Source: Epiperipatus broadwayi
Lineage: Eukaryota > Onychophora > Udeonychophora > Euonychophora > Peripatidae
Direction: 5' to 3'
Assembly (NCBI GenBank): GCA_028023455.1
Contig: JAQFVV010006232.1
Span: forward strand, 496,001-560,000
DNA: 64,000 bases
This document shows, in pieces, positions 48,584 through 60,549 of this stretch. The notes below the pieces were generated by a model that was not told the origin of the DNA, did not search any database, and saw nothing but the letters and a program-made list of their open reading frames with translations. A program made the position numbers and the translations under genes. Numbering within the stretch: position 1 is the first letter of the stretch; every line of letters begins with the position of its first letter.

Positions 48584-49180
48584 ATCAGTGCTCAGTTTAT
48601 ATTAAGATAGAAAATCTTTAAACTTTAATGAACAAGCTTCAATCTTTTCCACTTTCCAACTATTCTTCAGTGGAAATGTGAGGATGAAATACTCAAAGAC
48701 TTTGTTGATGCCAATATTATTGTCATACTTATGTTGATCTTAACTCAATCTGAACCCTCATATACAGAACCTTAGTAGATCTATTTAATTATACAAAAAA
48801 GGAGTGGGCAGAATACAAGCTAAGTATGTAATATTTAAATATATGTATATTGCCTATACTAATTTTAATGTCATTATAATAATATTGACATCAACAAGGG
48901 CTTTGAGCATTCCATTTTCAGATTTTCGATGAATTGGATGGATGAGGAGTTGGAAAGTCAAGAAGAATGGAGCTTTCCTCCAAAAGTTTAATGATTTGTT
49001 ACTTTAATATAAACTGAGTACTGATAGTATATATATATGTTAAAGATAGTGATATCAGTTATATAAAATAGATTGAATAGATCTAGGGAGCTTGAAAGTT
49101 TGAGTTCAAGTCTCTTATAATTACATTAAATTTAGTTAGTATAGACAATATACATATATTCAAATATATATATCATTAGA
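48393..49180. repeat. Hammerhead repeat family 1, inverted pair
   Basis: A minus unit (about 48393-48865, with ribozyme site 6) is followed by a partial plus unit (about 48868-49180). Shared blocks are ATCAGTGCTCAGTTTATATT, GACTTTGTTGATGCCAATAT, ACAAGGGCTTTGAGCATTC and GAGCTTGAAAGTTTGAGTTC. In the plus unit the ribozyme is deleted: AGTGATATCAGTTATATAAA stands where it should be. The plus half keeps the B-box-like GAGTTCAAGTCTC. Confidence 0.75.
48493..48549 (-). ncRNA. Type I hammerhead ribozyme site 6, core intact
   Basis: The minus strand has TGATC/GATCA outer stem I and TTAA/TTGG inner stem I (two wobbles), with loop TGGA/A. CTGATGA is present. Stem II is GTGCT-TGTTC-AACAT with one mismatch and a closing G-U. 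GAAA is present. Stem III ATA/TGT includes a wobble, and A occupies the cleavable position. All catalytic core bases are kept. Confidence 0.75.
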
Positions 49181-49661
49181 TATTTCTACTATAAGTTAAT
49201 ATATATGTATATCCCTTTTTGTATATATCCTATTTAGTATGTGTACATAATAATATATGTGTATATAAATGATTAAAACATGAAATATTCTTTTAATTAA
49301 AAATTGTTTGATATTTTTGCTTTTGATTAGAAATTTTTATTTTTTTAAAAAATGATGACCAAAACTATATTGTAAATGAACTTCCCTTACTATGTATAAT
49401 TTTACTTTCAATCAATTTAACAATTTTAGTGATATATATATATATATATATCACTAGATATTTCTGCAGTAACATAATATATAAACTCTTTATTTATATA
49501 TCATATTATATGTTACACAATTATATATGTATATTAAATCAGTAAGTAAGCTACTTTTCTGGTGAAAATTGTTTGAATTTTTTGTTTTATTTGAAATTTT
49601 TTAATTTTTTTTTTATAAAAGATAAAACTATATTGTAAACTAACTTTCTTATTACTTAAAT
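49181..49661. other. AT-rich spacer with TA microsatellites
   Basis: TA runs at 49434-49451. No gene or structured repeat was recognised. Confidence 0.5.
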
Positions 49662-50135
49662 CAGGAGTGGGCAATTGTTTTGGCTCAGTAGCCAGTTTGT
49701 GGAAATGGAAGTTAGTGGAGGGCTGTGTTGGGGGCTACTTTGTGGAAGCAGAGTTAGTGGAGGGCCACACCTTTTTTCAACACACTGCTTTATTCCCTGT
49801 ATTACCACAGAAATATTTGCTTGTCCATTCTTCATTAAACACACAACAGTTATTACTGATTTTATGTTTTTTCAGAGGGTTCAGTGGTTTCACTAATGTT
49901 GGAAATTTATATATTTATTGTTGCAAAGACAAAATTGAAATTAACTACTTCAACCAGAAAAGCATTGTGCATCATATCTACACTGCACGTGCATATTGAT
50001 GTGGCCGTCCTAGTGGAAAATACAAGATGAATCTTTGGTCATGCACTGGAAAAAAATTTCAATTCATGGCAGATTTTTCTGACTGTCTTGGTAGGTCACA
50101 AAAACTGTTAGTGGGCCACATGTGGCTCACTCCTA
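49662..50135. mobile_element. hAT-type MITE with perfect 8-bp target duplication
   Basis: The left end CAGGAGTGGGC and the complement of the right end TAGGAGTGAGC form short terminal inverted repeats. ACTTAAAT stands on both sides (49654-49661 and 50136-50143). Eight-base duplications with such ends define hAT elements. Open frames inside (such as 49667-49999) are frames across the MITE, not genes. The same end type bounds the element at 53688-54664. Confidence 0.85.
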
Positions 50136-50143
50136 ACTTAAAT

Positions 50144-50324
50144 AAAGCTTACAATTAAAACAAAAAATATGAGCATTACTTAAAACATTAAAATTCTAAG
50201 ATCAAAATATCTAAGAAACTAAGTCACCTATTTAAAATATTATTGCATCCTATCACTTTTGTTGAGATTTTTAATCAATTTAAGCATTATTTTTTAAATT
50301 GGGATTTTATATTAGTATTTATAT
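50144..50324. other. AT-rich spacer
   Basis: No recognised feature. Confidence 0.4.
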
Positions 50325-50600
50325 ATTTGTCTATTTCTATCATCTAATATTAAGAATTAAATGACTTTAAAAAAAATTAAATTTTATTTAAATTTCCCAA
50401 TTACATTCAGCTGTTAGTAATAGCACACAGGTTAGTATATCAAGAGGTATTATTAATCTCATCTTTTCTTCAGGTGTTGCTGGCATTATCAGTAATATTA
50501 CCAGCATGGGAATAAAAAAACCTGGACTATTTGATTCTTGAATATTGAATTTTAAGGTAATTCTCTAACCAATTGAGTCCTTTTTCCAAAGGCAATAGTC
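50325..50600 (-). repeat. tRNA-derived SINE C, full minus copy
   Basis: The minus strand begins with GACTCAATTGGTTAGAGAAT (A box) and AGGTTTTTTTATTCCCATGC in the T-arm, a decayed B box. Then come AGCAACACCTGAAGAAAAGA, the block TGTGCTATTACTAACAGCTG, and the end ATTCTTAATATTAGATGATA. This is the only copy with the A-box side intact, and it shows the head is a tRNA of about 75 bases. Confidence 0.75.
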
Positions 50601-50959
50601 AGTAGAAATTTCATATAGTTATCTATGAGGTTTATCCTGATTTCTCCATTTTGTCCTAATAGCAAAGCTGATTAATGGTTTCCATATATTATGTACACTC
50701 ATACTAGATTGACTTAAGAGATTATTAATCATTGTCATGTGAGAAACTTCTTTGAATTTTTTTCTTTATACCTTAAGCAATAAGATAAAAATATGGTGTT
50801 ACTCATAAAAGAGAGAAAATATCATGTAAAAGATTTCAGCTCTATTCCATATTATTATTTTACACTATGAATGATTGGTAAGTATTAAGCATTATGAGAA
50901 AAGTAATATAATAGAATGCTATCATTTTATTATCCTATAAAATAATATAAAATAAAGAA
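50601..50959. other. Unassigned spacer
   Basis: No motif was recognised before the next LINE. Confidence 0.4.
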
Positions 50960-52085
50960 CAATTTTGTTTTTCCAAGAGGGAAAAGTACAAAAGATGCTA
51001 TTGGTGTGGTTGGAATAATTGCAGAGGGTTGTATTGAAAAAGATAAAGACATTGATATATGTTTTGTAGATTTGGAAAAAGCATTTAATAGAGTAATCTG
51101 GAATAAACTTATGACCATCTTAAAAATAAAGTATTTTGGAAAGTGAAGAATGATATTGGGCAAAGAATAAGAATGAGACTGATGAATGAATATAGAAAAA
51201 AGAGTTAGACAATGATGCAGTATGTCACCTGTTCTTTTTAATATTTATTTAAAAGACATGCTAAATAATTATTTAGACTGTGGAGAAGCAAATGTTGGAG
51301 GTAGAATAATAAAATGTATAAGATTTGTGGATGATAATGACTCTTATAGCAGAAAATGAAAAGCACTTTCAGAAAATGTTGAATAAATTGGAGGAAGGAT
51401 GTATGAAATGGAGACTTATGTTGATAAGACTAAGTGTTTATGCATAGGGAGGAATGCAAAAAGACTGCTAATTGAAATCCATGCTAACATAGTCCAATAG
51501 ATAAAAGGATTAAATATTTGGGTTGTTGGTTGAATGAGAATAGAAGAAGTGAAAATGAAGTTACTAAAAGAATAGCATTGACAAAAGAGGCATTTTATTA
51601 AAAGAAAGAAAATATTTCACGAACTTTGAAGAAGAATTAAGTAAAACATTAATTAAATGCTATGTGTGGAGTATACTATTATAGGATATGAAGTGTGGAC
51701 AATGAGTAATAAAATTAGAAATAGATGGAAGCCTTTGAGATGTGGTCATGGAGAAGAATGGAACAAATCAGTTGAATGAACAAAACAACAAATGAAAATT
51801 TAAAAAGAGGAAGTGAAAAAAGATTAATAGATGAAATTAGAAATAGAAAAAGAAACTAGATTGAACATATATTAAGAAGAAAGTATAAATTAATGAAAAA
51901 TGTTTTGGAGGGAATGGTGAGCAGAAGCAAGAAGAGATGATGAAAAATATTAACATTATTGGATGATGTAGAAGATGGAAAGATTTACATGGAATTAAAA
52001 TGCTGAGTAATGAATAAAAAGAAGTGAAAAAATGGATATTCTCTGGACCTGTCCATGGGACAGAATACTATTGATGGTGATAAAA
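50960..52085 (+). pseudogene. Second LINE lineage, reverse transcriptase relic
   Basis: The plus strand begins at FPRGKSTKDAIGVVGIIAEG and IDICFVDLEKAFNRV (RT motifs A region, 50973-51096). It continues with SMSPVLFNIYLKDML and a catalytic block reading RFVDDND near 51320, where the family has RFADD. KTKCLCIGRNAKR and later C-terminal segments (GYEVWTMSNKI, a KRKRN-like basic block, and SKKR and DILWTC) follow to about 52060. It is not a copy of the RTE-like element: sequence and motif spacing differ. Endonuclease and N-terminal RT are absent, so it is 5'-truncated, with many stops. The clade is uncertain. Confidence 0.75.
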
Positions 52086-52228
52086 ATAACAATTCCTTTA
52101 ATATAGTGTGTTGGTTTAAAAAAATCTGCTAACTAAGGCTTTTATAATAAATAACGCATGATCCTCATCAATTATTTTCATTTTTCATCCACAACCTCGA
52201 ATACTCAAAATGCATTATAATCGATTGA

Positions 52229-52325
52229 TTTTTCCATGTGTCATAGCATCGGCCGGGACGCGAACCCACAACCGTCTGCAACCAACTACTTCTTCGCGAT
52301 ACCTCTCGGCTAACAACGCAAGACA
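52229..52325 (-). repeat. tRNA-derived SINE A, copy 4
   Basis: Minus-strand head GTTAGCCGAGAGGTATCGCG, B-box arm GTGGGTTCGCGTCCCGGCC, then GATGCTATGACACATGGAAA. The T-arm matches GGTTCRANNCC well. It is much richer in CpG than its surroundings. Confidence 0.8.
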
Positions 52326-53006
52326 GATTTTTACTTTTAAAAATATAAAACTTGAAATATTTTTTAGTAAAATAATTTATTTTTAAGAAACAAGTATATG
52401 CACACAGAAGAAAGCTCTCGGTATTTTTTTTCCTATAGTATTGTTTAAGAACATGCTTTCTAATTGAAAAGTATTATAAAGTATGTTTTGTAAATAACCA
52501 ACAACTAATTTGGATTTTTACCTTGAAGTTATGTTTTTTTTTCTTTTCTTTCTTTTAAAAAATATTAAATTTGGATGGGGATTAATCAGAATATAAAGTT
52601 GCGTCTCCCTCTCCCCTCCCTCATTGCTCCTTATTTTCCTTTCATGATCGGAATTTTACTTGTGCCTTTAGCTAATTTTTTTTTTTCAATTTAACTTTCT
52701 TTTTTTTTTTCATTATACAAAAAAGTATACTGTTTATACATACAATATATATATATCAATGAAATAGAAGACGCAAAAATTGAAATGCTACAAATATTGT
52801 TATTAAAAGGATGACACCCAAAAAAAGCAACGATCTACTAGCGAATATTACTTATAATACCTTCGTCTTAATTATTTTACCTGTCATTGATTATAAAACT
52901 TAATATATACTACTTTAATTATTAAACAAAATATTGGCAAAAATTATATGACTCGGTGTTTTACCTATCTTGCCATGCCAATCCAAAGATTTTTGTTAAT
53001 ACTGGA
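52326..53006. other. Unassigned spacer with polypyrimidine tract
   Basis: A C/T-rich stretch at 52604-52634 and T runs. No gene was recognised. Confidence 0.45.
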
Positions 53007-53095
53007 TTTTTTTTTTTTACATCGGCCGGGAAACGAACCCGGGACAACTGCTTGTAACGTACCTGTACAAACCACTCGACCACAACGCTGACAGA
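53007..53095 (-). repeat. tRNA-derived SINE A, copy 5, with target duplication
   Basis: Minus-strand head GTTGTGGTCGAGTGGTTTG, arm CCGGGTTCGTTTCCCGG, GCCGATG and poly-A. ACTGGATTTTTT stands on both sides (53001 and 53096), in keeping with a target duplication extended by the tail. The T-arm is a near-perfect tRNA stem. Confidence 0.85.
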
Positions 53096-53549
53096 ACTGG
53101 ATTTTTTTTTTTTTTAGCTCGCGATTTAAAATGTTTTACAGATAGCCAATTCATAGCCAGCTAAGCTATTCTTCCAATTATTATGTGCAAATGAACATCT
53201 AGATAATTTTATTATTTAAAGAATATTATTTTAATTGATCAAATTGGTTTTGATGCATTCTCTTAAATCGAAAAAATATAATTATACTATAATAAAATCG
53301 TCTCCACTGGTAGAGGAAAAATTATTTTATTAGGAGAGCTGAGTCTACAATTTATCTTTATCTTCGAAGTTTAAATAATAATACCGATACACATTTCAAA
53401 TTTGGACATTATCAAAAGTGAAAAAGAGAGATGCAGTTAAAATCTTACATGTTCTTTTATCCATTATATAATATAAGGGAAGATGTAAACTTTTCTATCT
53501 ATTAATAATACTTCTCAGAATGCAGAAAGAAGTTTGCTATAGTCTAAAA

Positions 53550-53687
53550 TAGTGATCGTTAACCTTTATTCTGCCAAGGACCAATTGAATATTTATAATA
53601 TCATTCATCGGTTATACAAAATTATTGACATAAAAATTAGCCTGCTATATTTGATCAAAAATTTACTTAATTTGTGCCTAATCATTA
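53550..53687. mobile_element. Fragment of another hAT end
   Basis: GTGATCGTTAACCTTTATTC followed by TGCCAAGGACCAATTG resembles the common hAT end type with AACCTTT and a GGACC block. The other end was not found. It abuts the next hAT element. Confidence 0.35.
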
Positions 53688-54664
53688 AGGATGGGCAACC
53701 TTTTCGACTGGCAGGCCAATTTCAACTTTCCCATTTTTAATTAAGAGCCATAATTTTTTTTGTAAATTTAAAATAAAAAAATATCATCATTATTAATAAC
53801 TGTTCTACATTTTAATGACAAATTTTTCCAGTTTACTTTGGAACTATTCTTTGTGACTTATTTATATTTTCAAATTTCTTTTTATGTTGTGGATAGATAG
53901 ATTTTACAGCAGCTAGAATGCAGTCTTTTATAATCTCCCCTTCAGAAAATGGTGTCAAATTTCCGACTTGTTTATACTTTTCATGAAAAATGTCAGCCAC
54001 TTAATGAATCTCCTTTTCAAGTTTTCTATTTAAATATTTCACCCCACCATAATTTTGTTGTAATCAGAACGTTTTGATAAATAGTGCCTCTTAATGACAA
54101 CTGAAATACTTTCCAGACATATCAGGTACATCAATTTACTATTTATTTCTATAAATAAAATATATATTGATCTATTTCCTTTGAAGTTCACAATTTTCTG
54201 TATCAATTTTTCTTATCTTATTCAGTGTAATAATCCTAATAAAAAAATTAAATGCAAAATAATAATAATATGAAGTAAAATTTGAGTTTTATTTTTGCTA
54301 GTATATTTGCCTTAAAAAATCACTATAAAAACAAAAGGTCCTTAGTGTCATATATTAAGTTTGTAGTCAGACATACACTATGGATAATTTGTTGAAATAT
54401 GCACTTCTGGTATAATAAACTAGAACTATTATAAAGGTTTAATAGTTGAAGAAAAAAAAGATGTAGTTGAGAAAATAAATATTTTACTTAGTTTTTAGTT
54501 CAATATTTGCACTAAGCAATGTGTGTGCCACTTAGTGCAAATATGTGTATAAATATAAGTTTTATAGAGGGTCATTTTATATGCATTTTGAAACAATTCA
54601 AGGGCTGAATTGAGAGCTTTTAAGAGCCAGAATTGGCACTCAGGCCTTAGGTCATCCACTCCTG
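53688..54664. mobile_element. hAT element sharing ends with the 49.7-kb MITE
   Basis: The left end AAGGATGGGCAACCT (53688) and the complement of the right end CAGGAGTGGATGACCT (to 54664) are diverged terminal inverted repeats. A GTF2IRD2-like coding relic lies inside on the minus strand. The flanking eight bases no longer match, so it is old. It looks like an internally deleted derivative of an autonomous element. Confidence 0.6.
53790..54110 (-). pseudogene. GTF2IRD2-like hAT transposase, N-terminal fragment
   Basis: The minus strand reads LTPFSEGEIIKDCILAAVKS then KKKFENINKS, matching the region KPFSDGEFIKECL...FExISLSRRTV that follows the BED-like domain in this hAT lineage. Only about 100 codons remain, with stops. 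It lies between the inverted ends at 53688 and 54664. Confidence 0.6.
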
Positions 54665-55149
54665 ATCTAAAAGAAGACTAATTAATGTTTTCTTTAAACT
54701 TTAATAGGATTGAGAAAGGCAAATTCTTAATGTTCATTCCATACATTCTTATCACTGCAGTTGTTATAGCTATATGATTATTTATACCATGAATAGTCTT
54801 CATAACATGTGTCAACCAGTATGATGAGTTTATTGGCATTACTCCTGAGTTTAAAATAAAAAATATCAGTCTTTTTTTCAGGTACTTAACAGTCTTAATT
54901 AAAATATCAATTGATTTTCTAAGACAAGATGAATATATGTGTGAATGATTTTTTTATTGGATATTTACAATCATGACATTCAAAATTTAATTATGTTCCC
55001 TATTCCTTATTGTAAATCTTTTAACCAAGGCAGTTTCTCATGGCTGAAAGTACAGAGTGCTAAAAATCCTCTGAATATAGACCCAAATTTCCATTCACCA
55101 ATGAAGTTTTATTGAACTATTTCATTTTCAGATCTTTCAATTGAAGGAT
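54665..55149. other. Unassigned spacer
   Basis: May include the decayed 5' end of LINE copy 3. No motif was readable. Confidence 0.35.
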
Positions 55150-58060
55150 TGATACATAAATAGAAAGATTGACCTAATATTAAATAAGACATTGATGAAC
55201 TTCATGAAGTTAGAAAAGAAAGTGATGATTAAAAAGTGGGCATGTATTCTACTATAGAGGCACAAGTAATATAGGATTCATTATAGATAAAAAAATAGAA
55301 GAGCAACTTTGTGAAGATTAGTGATATATCAGAGAGACAGATTATTCAGGTTTATACCCCAACAAATCTCATTATGATAAGGAAGTAAAGATTTTTTTTG
55401 GCAGATGTACAAAATACAAATCAGACCAAACATTATTTTAAAATTATAATGCTAAAATTGAAAAATGATTAAAAAAGAGATTTGTGGATAAAATTGGCTA
55501 TACTGAAAAAATGAGAAAGAACACATTATAGTGAAGTTTACAGAAAAGAAAAATATTAGAAATTCTTTCTTTGAAAAAATTGCTAAATGGAAATATCCAA
55601 ATAAAGGTATAGCAGAATTGGATTAGTTTTTTGACTAATAGAAAATATGTATTTCAGAATTGGAAATATTTTAATAGATTCATCATAGAAAATGATCACT
55701 AAGTAGTAAGATTTAAGATACATCTTAATACAAAACTGGAGAGATGAAAGCTATTTAAAAGCACATTATTGACAATTGATATTCATAATCTTAAAAAATA
55801 CTCAAATGAATGTAAATTTTAATTAATGAATTATTATAATGAATTGACAGACTTTGAAGTTGATTTAAATATAATTGAAATTAATAAGAAAATAACTGGT
55901 TATTCTAATAACTGCAATAAAGATATCCAGTACAAGAAAAAACAATTTATCAATAAATTTTCTACTGAAATAAGAAAATATATGAAGAAGAGAAGAAATG
56001 TGAAAATATTCAAAAATGATCCATTAAGATAAATTGAATATCTGAAGTTTTATTGAATGAAAAAAAAAGTGAGTTAAAAATGGTACAAAATGTTACTGTA
56101 AATTGAATAGAAATACTATGGAAGAGAATAAAAGTTTTAAAAATATAAAATATTAGTACTGAAAGAAAAATTGTTTCAATAATAGAAGAAATGGTGGAAC
56201 TTTTACTAAAAGGAAGAATAGTATCACAAAATCTGTAGAAATGTTATACAAGGAATTATATACTTAAAAAAACAAGAAAATAAATAAGAGCTGCAATTAT
56301 TATATTTTCTAAATTAATCTGCATTTTAAATCAAAAGTTGATATCTGCAATTAATTCTATGCAAAAGAAAACGCTCCAGGAAGTGATGGAATTATTATTG
56401 ATATCTTAAAAGAAACGGGTGAAAAAAATAGAAAAAATATTAATAAAATTATTTATCAAATATCTAAACATAAAAATTACTAGAAGATTTAAAAAGTACA
56501 GTAATAATAATTACAGACCTATAAATCTTCTATCAGTTCTATAAAAACGTTTACTAAGATAATTTATATATTGTCTAAAGTGAACTTTAAATTCAAAACA
56601 ATCAGAAGAACAAGTTGGGTTTAAAAATAATTTTAGCATAGTGAATAACATCTAAATATCAAAATTCTTTAAAGGATTATTGAATATGAACTGTCATTAT
56701 TCTTTGGATTTGTAGATTAAGAAAAAGCATTTCATTCTATAAATATTTCCACACTGTTTATGCTTTGAACTATCAAAATATAGAACCAAGATATTGTCAT
56801 ATTCTGAAAAAAATTATCAGAATGCAAAAGCAGTGGCTAGATTACATAGCAACACTAAGATCTTACATTAATAAAGATGTATCACAGTATGAATCCATAT
56901 CTCTAAAAAATTTTACAGCAATTTTGCAAAAAATATTTTGTGAATTAAATGAAAAGCCAAAAAATAAAAATATATAATTTAGATTTTGGAAATTATGTGA
57001 TTATTTTTGCAAAATGTTGTTTAAGAATTTCAGGAAATGTTACAAAAATTATGGATAGTCTGAACAGGCATTAACCTGTATTCAATGCACTTTAAAATTC
57101 GCAATAATCAAGCATATTTTGCTGATAGAGGGATCTTCTGAACCACGACCCAAGATAGCGATTTTTATAAAGACAAGGATGGTCATTTTGTCTTTAACCT
57201 AAATGTCCACTTATATAGGCAAATCTGAAGCACAACACAAGATAGTGATTTTTATAAAGACAAGGTGACCATTCTTGTCTTTATAAAAATCGTATTCTTG
57301 TGTCATGGTTTGGAAGATCCCTCTATGGGCAAAATATGTTTGACTATTGTGAATTTTAAAGCACATTAAATACAGTTTAATGCCTGTTCAGACTATTTAC
57401 ATAAGCTTTCTGTGCACTATATACATTAATTACTACTTCTCAAAAGTTATGGATAAAAATAAGAAGGTAAGACTTCAGAAAAATACTATAAAAGATTAAA
57501 ATATAATATTTAGTATTTTTTTCCAAAAGAAAGTAAAGATTAATATATCAGAACTTAACTTAATACTGATAGAATTATAATGAATAAAATTAATCATAAA
57601 TTTAAACTTGAATAAAATGCTTTTAGTAGAAATAATAATTAAAATGAAATATGCCTGTGTTTGAAAATGAAGGTTTTTAATACATGTGTTTTATTGGTTT
57701 TACTTGTGAATCTGAAACTTGAACACTTAATAGAAAGGCAATACAGAGATTTCAGATTACTCAGTGAAACATGGAGAGATTTTTACTGAGAAAAACAAGA
57801 AGCGATTATAGTGAGAAAACAAAGTGGCATTATTAAAGTCATTAAGAGATGATTATAAATAGATAGTTGAATTCTTAAATTCATTTCCAAAATATGGTAG
57901 AAGGCCTAGAAATAAGCCACATGAGATGGATGGATGAAATAAAAAAGTTTGGTGAGATATTGAGAAGAGGGCTATGGATCAGAGAAACTGTATTGAATTT
58001 GGAGAGACTGTTATCCTACAATGTAATGATAGTGAATGAAGATGATAAATACTTTTCATC
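55150..58060 (+). pseudogene. RTE-like LINE copy 3, heavily decayed
   Basis: The plus strand has endonuclease-side remnants (NIGFIIDKK-like near 55245 and DISERQ near 55323). KKQFINKFSTEIRKYMKKRR follows near 55940. RT remnants include QVGFKNNFS (56610), KKIIRMQKQWLDYIA (56806) and SISLKNFTAIL (56895). An EFQEMLQKL block ends at 57050. After an inserted palindromic element the C-terminal part resumes: LNRKAIQRF near 57730, then HMRWMDEIKKFGEI (57921). It is the most eroded copy, with stops in all frames. Confidence 0.7.
57058..57440. mobile_element. Palindromic element inserted in LINE copy 3
   Basis: The ends GTCTGAACAGGCATTAA and TTAATGCCTGTTCAGAC are inverted. The arms also share TTTTTATAAAGACAAGG and AGAGGGATCTTC. 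The LINE resumes exactly after the element: CAAAAATTATGGATA stands at 57043-57057 and CAAAAGTTATGGATA at 57441-57455, a 15-bp duplication with one change. A tail of about 50 bases lies between the right arm and the duplication. TATATAGGCAAATCTGAAGC near 57214 links it to the 9.5-kb palindrome. Confidence 0.75.
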
Positions 58061-59067
58061 TTATAGAATTACCTTTTTTTTAAACAATCACTCATAAAAA
58101 ACAATTTTATTTCTTTAACAACATCTTTTCATTTTTCCTTACTTACTTTCATCTGTTTGGTTTATTCTCTATTAATGTTTTAGATTACAGTTGTATCAAG
58201 TGCAAAACAATAAATTATTGATGTATACCATCAGAAAAATGTCATCATATGGTCATTAAAAAATAACATTTCATTGGCAACATGTAGTAATATCATTAGT
58301 ATAATTTTTTTAGCCATTATCAATCCATTATATTTTAAAGATCTATTTGAATCAATTTTTTTTATTTCATAGTTTCTCTTTTTTATATTGCAAAAATCTT
58401 TCTCATTTATTCATCTCCCATATAATCTTTTTCTAGCTCTTTTACAATCTTTTGGAATTCTTCTTAAAGATTTCAATTGTCAATCATCATTTTTATTTAA
58501 ATGATGTCAGAAAGCCATATTTTTTTCTCTCCTCATAATCTCCATACTTTTATCATGTGGTCTGAAGTCATAGTTTTGATATTCTATTAAGTATTTTAAA
58601 TCTCAGATGCATAAAGAAACCCTGCTGAAACATATCCACAGCATTTACAAAATTTTGTTAAGTAATATCCATTTATTTTTAAGATTAGATACTAAAAGAA
58701 TAAAAATAAATGTTCATTTTTATCAGTAATTTTTTCCACAACACTATTGTAAAATGTTTAAACATTGATCTGCTTAGTGTTATTGCTAAGTGATATGTTC
58801 ATAAATATTCTTCAGAATTTAGTATTATTCTGAATCTAAGGGTTAATATTTCAAAATTTTGATCACCTCAAAATACATATGGAATCAAATGTCTTTTCAT
58901 AATCTTATAATTACTGGATATTTCAATAATTTTTTTGATACTTGGATGTGATAAATTGAATTATAATGAATTTAATCTGATTTGATTTTTTCATTTGCTT
59001 GAGTTTAATATTCTCAATAAATGATTTCTAATGATTTTTGTAAAGGTCTTACATAGAACTATTATCC
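58061..59067. other. AT-rich DNA with no recognised feature
   Basis: No gene or repeat was recognised. Confidence 0.45.
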
Positions 59068-59195
59068 TGCATGATTTCATATAGTTGGTAGAGCATCTGA
59101 TTTGGGATTGAGAGGTCACAGCTAGTGCTTGCAGTTCTGGCATTTGAACTATGAACTCCTGAGCAATAAAGCCATTAGCTTCTTTTTTTTTACAG
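59068..59195 (+). repeat. tRNA-derived SINE B, copy 2
   Basis: A-box-like ATAGTTGGTAGAGCATCTGA at 59081 and a tail TGAACTATGAACTCCTGAGC, AATAAAGCC as in copy 1, then a T run. The B box is decayed (GAGGTCACAGC). Confidence 0.65.
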
Positions 59196-59558
59196 AACTA
59201 TTAGAACAATGTCAAAATGTTTTAATACTGATTTTCTTCCACATATTTAAATGTTAATATGAGCATTACATTCTTCCAGTCATCTGGTCCTATATGTAAT
59301 AATATACTGATATAGTTTTGTCAAAATTTATTTATTGCTATCTCCTTTTAAAATGTCTATAATAATTTCACCATCCTTTGAAGATTTTTTATTCTTCAAC
59401 ATTTAATTGCATGTTCTACCACTTTATTTTAAACACTTCTATCTTTAAACAAATTGTCACAATTGCAGATTTTTTTTTTTTCTGTTTTTATTCGCATATA
59501 ACTGTATATGATATATTTTATGATGACATTTTTATTTTAGTAACAGAATCATCTTTTT

Positions 59559-59765
<207 letters not shown>

Positions 59766-60008
59766 TAGTACTATTCATCACCAATAAAAAGGGAGGACAA
59801 TCATGGGACATATTATATTGTGTATTAATCTATAGGTTATTATTAACAGATTTTTAAAAAGCTTAAAGAAAGTTTCAGTTTTTTTAAAAAACGTTAATAA
59901 TTAAACTGGATAATTGGTTTCATCCAGCTTAAAATTATAATTTAAATTTAAAAGGCTATTACCATAAACTTCCAAACAAGTAATATATATAACAAAGAAA
60001 GTAAATCA

Positions 60009-60460
60009 TCCCCCCTCAGGCTGCAAATTAAAACACACTAAATATGAATCAAAAATAGAATGAATCCACCTATTCTTGGGAGCTCTGACGTTTATAAGCC
60101 TTTGTTAATTCAGAGTGAAATTAATTTATCAGCCAGATAAAATATGGCTCTTAAGTGATATTAAACTCATAATCAATTATACAAGGCTGGAGACAACATC
60201 TTTCCTTTATTATTCTTGATTGTAATAATTAAGTAAGATTTAATATGTAAACTTTAAATTAAACATAATTTAATGTATATATAATAGGGGAGTAAACCAT
60301 CCTTCTCCCAGGCTATGAACTAAAAGCACTCTGAATGTAAAACAAAAGATCAAGAATAGAATGAATCTATCTATTCTTGAGAACTATGATATTCTTAAGC
60401 CTAGCTTTGTCAACATTATTGTTAATTCAGAGTAAAATTAATTAATCAGTCAGATTAATT
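60009..60460. repeat. Direct repeat pair, period ~290 bp
   Basis: About 60009-60160 and 60299-60460 share CTCAGGCT/CCCAGGCT, AATAGAATGAATC, CTATTCTTG, TAAGCCT and TGTTAATTCAGAGT, then AATTAAT. Two diverged copies of an unknown unit. Confidence 0.65.
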
Positions 60461-60549
60461 TAAAGTTACACATTAAATGTTAAAAAAGATGCTGTCTTTA
60501 CCTTTATATAATATATATCCACACACTTATGATTTATAACATTACAACT

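Noticed and set aside
49667-49999. 110-codon frame and two overlapping frames
   Set aside because: They lie wholly within the hAT-type MITE and show no domain.
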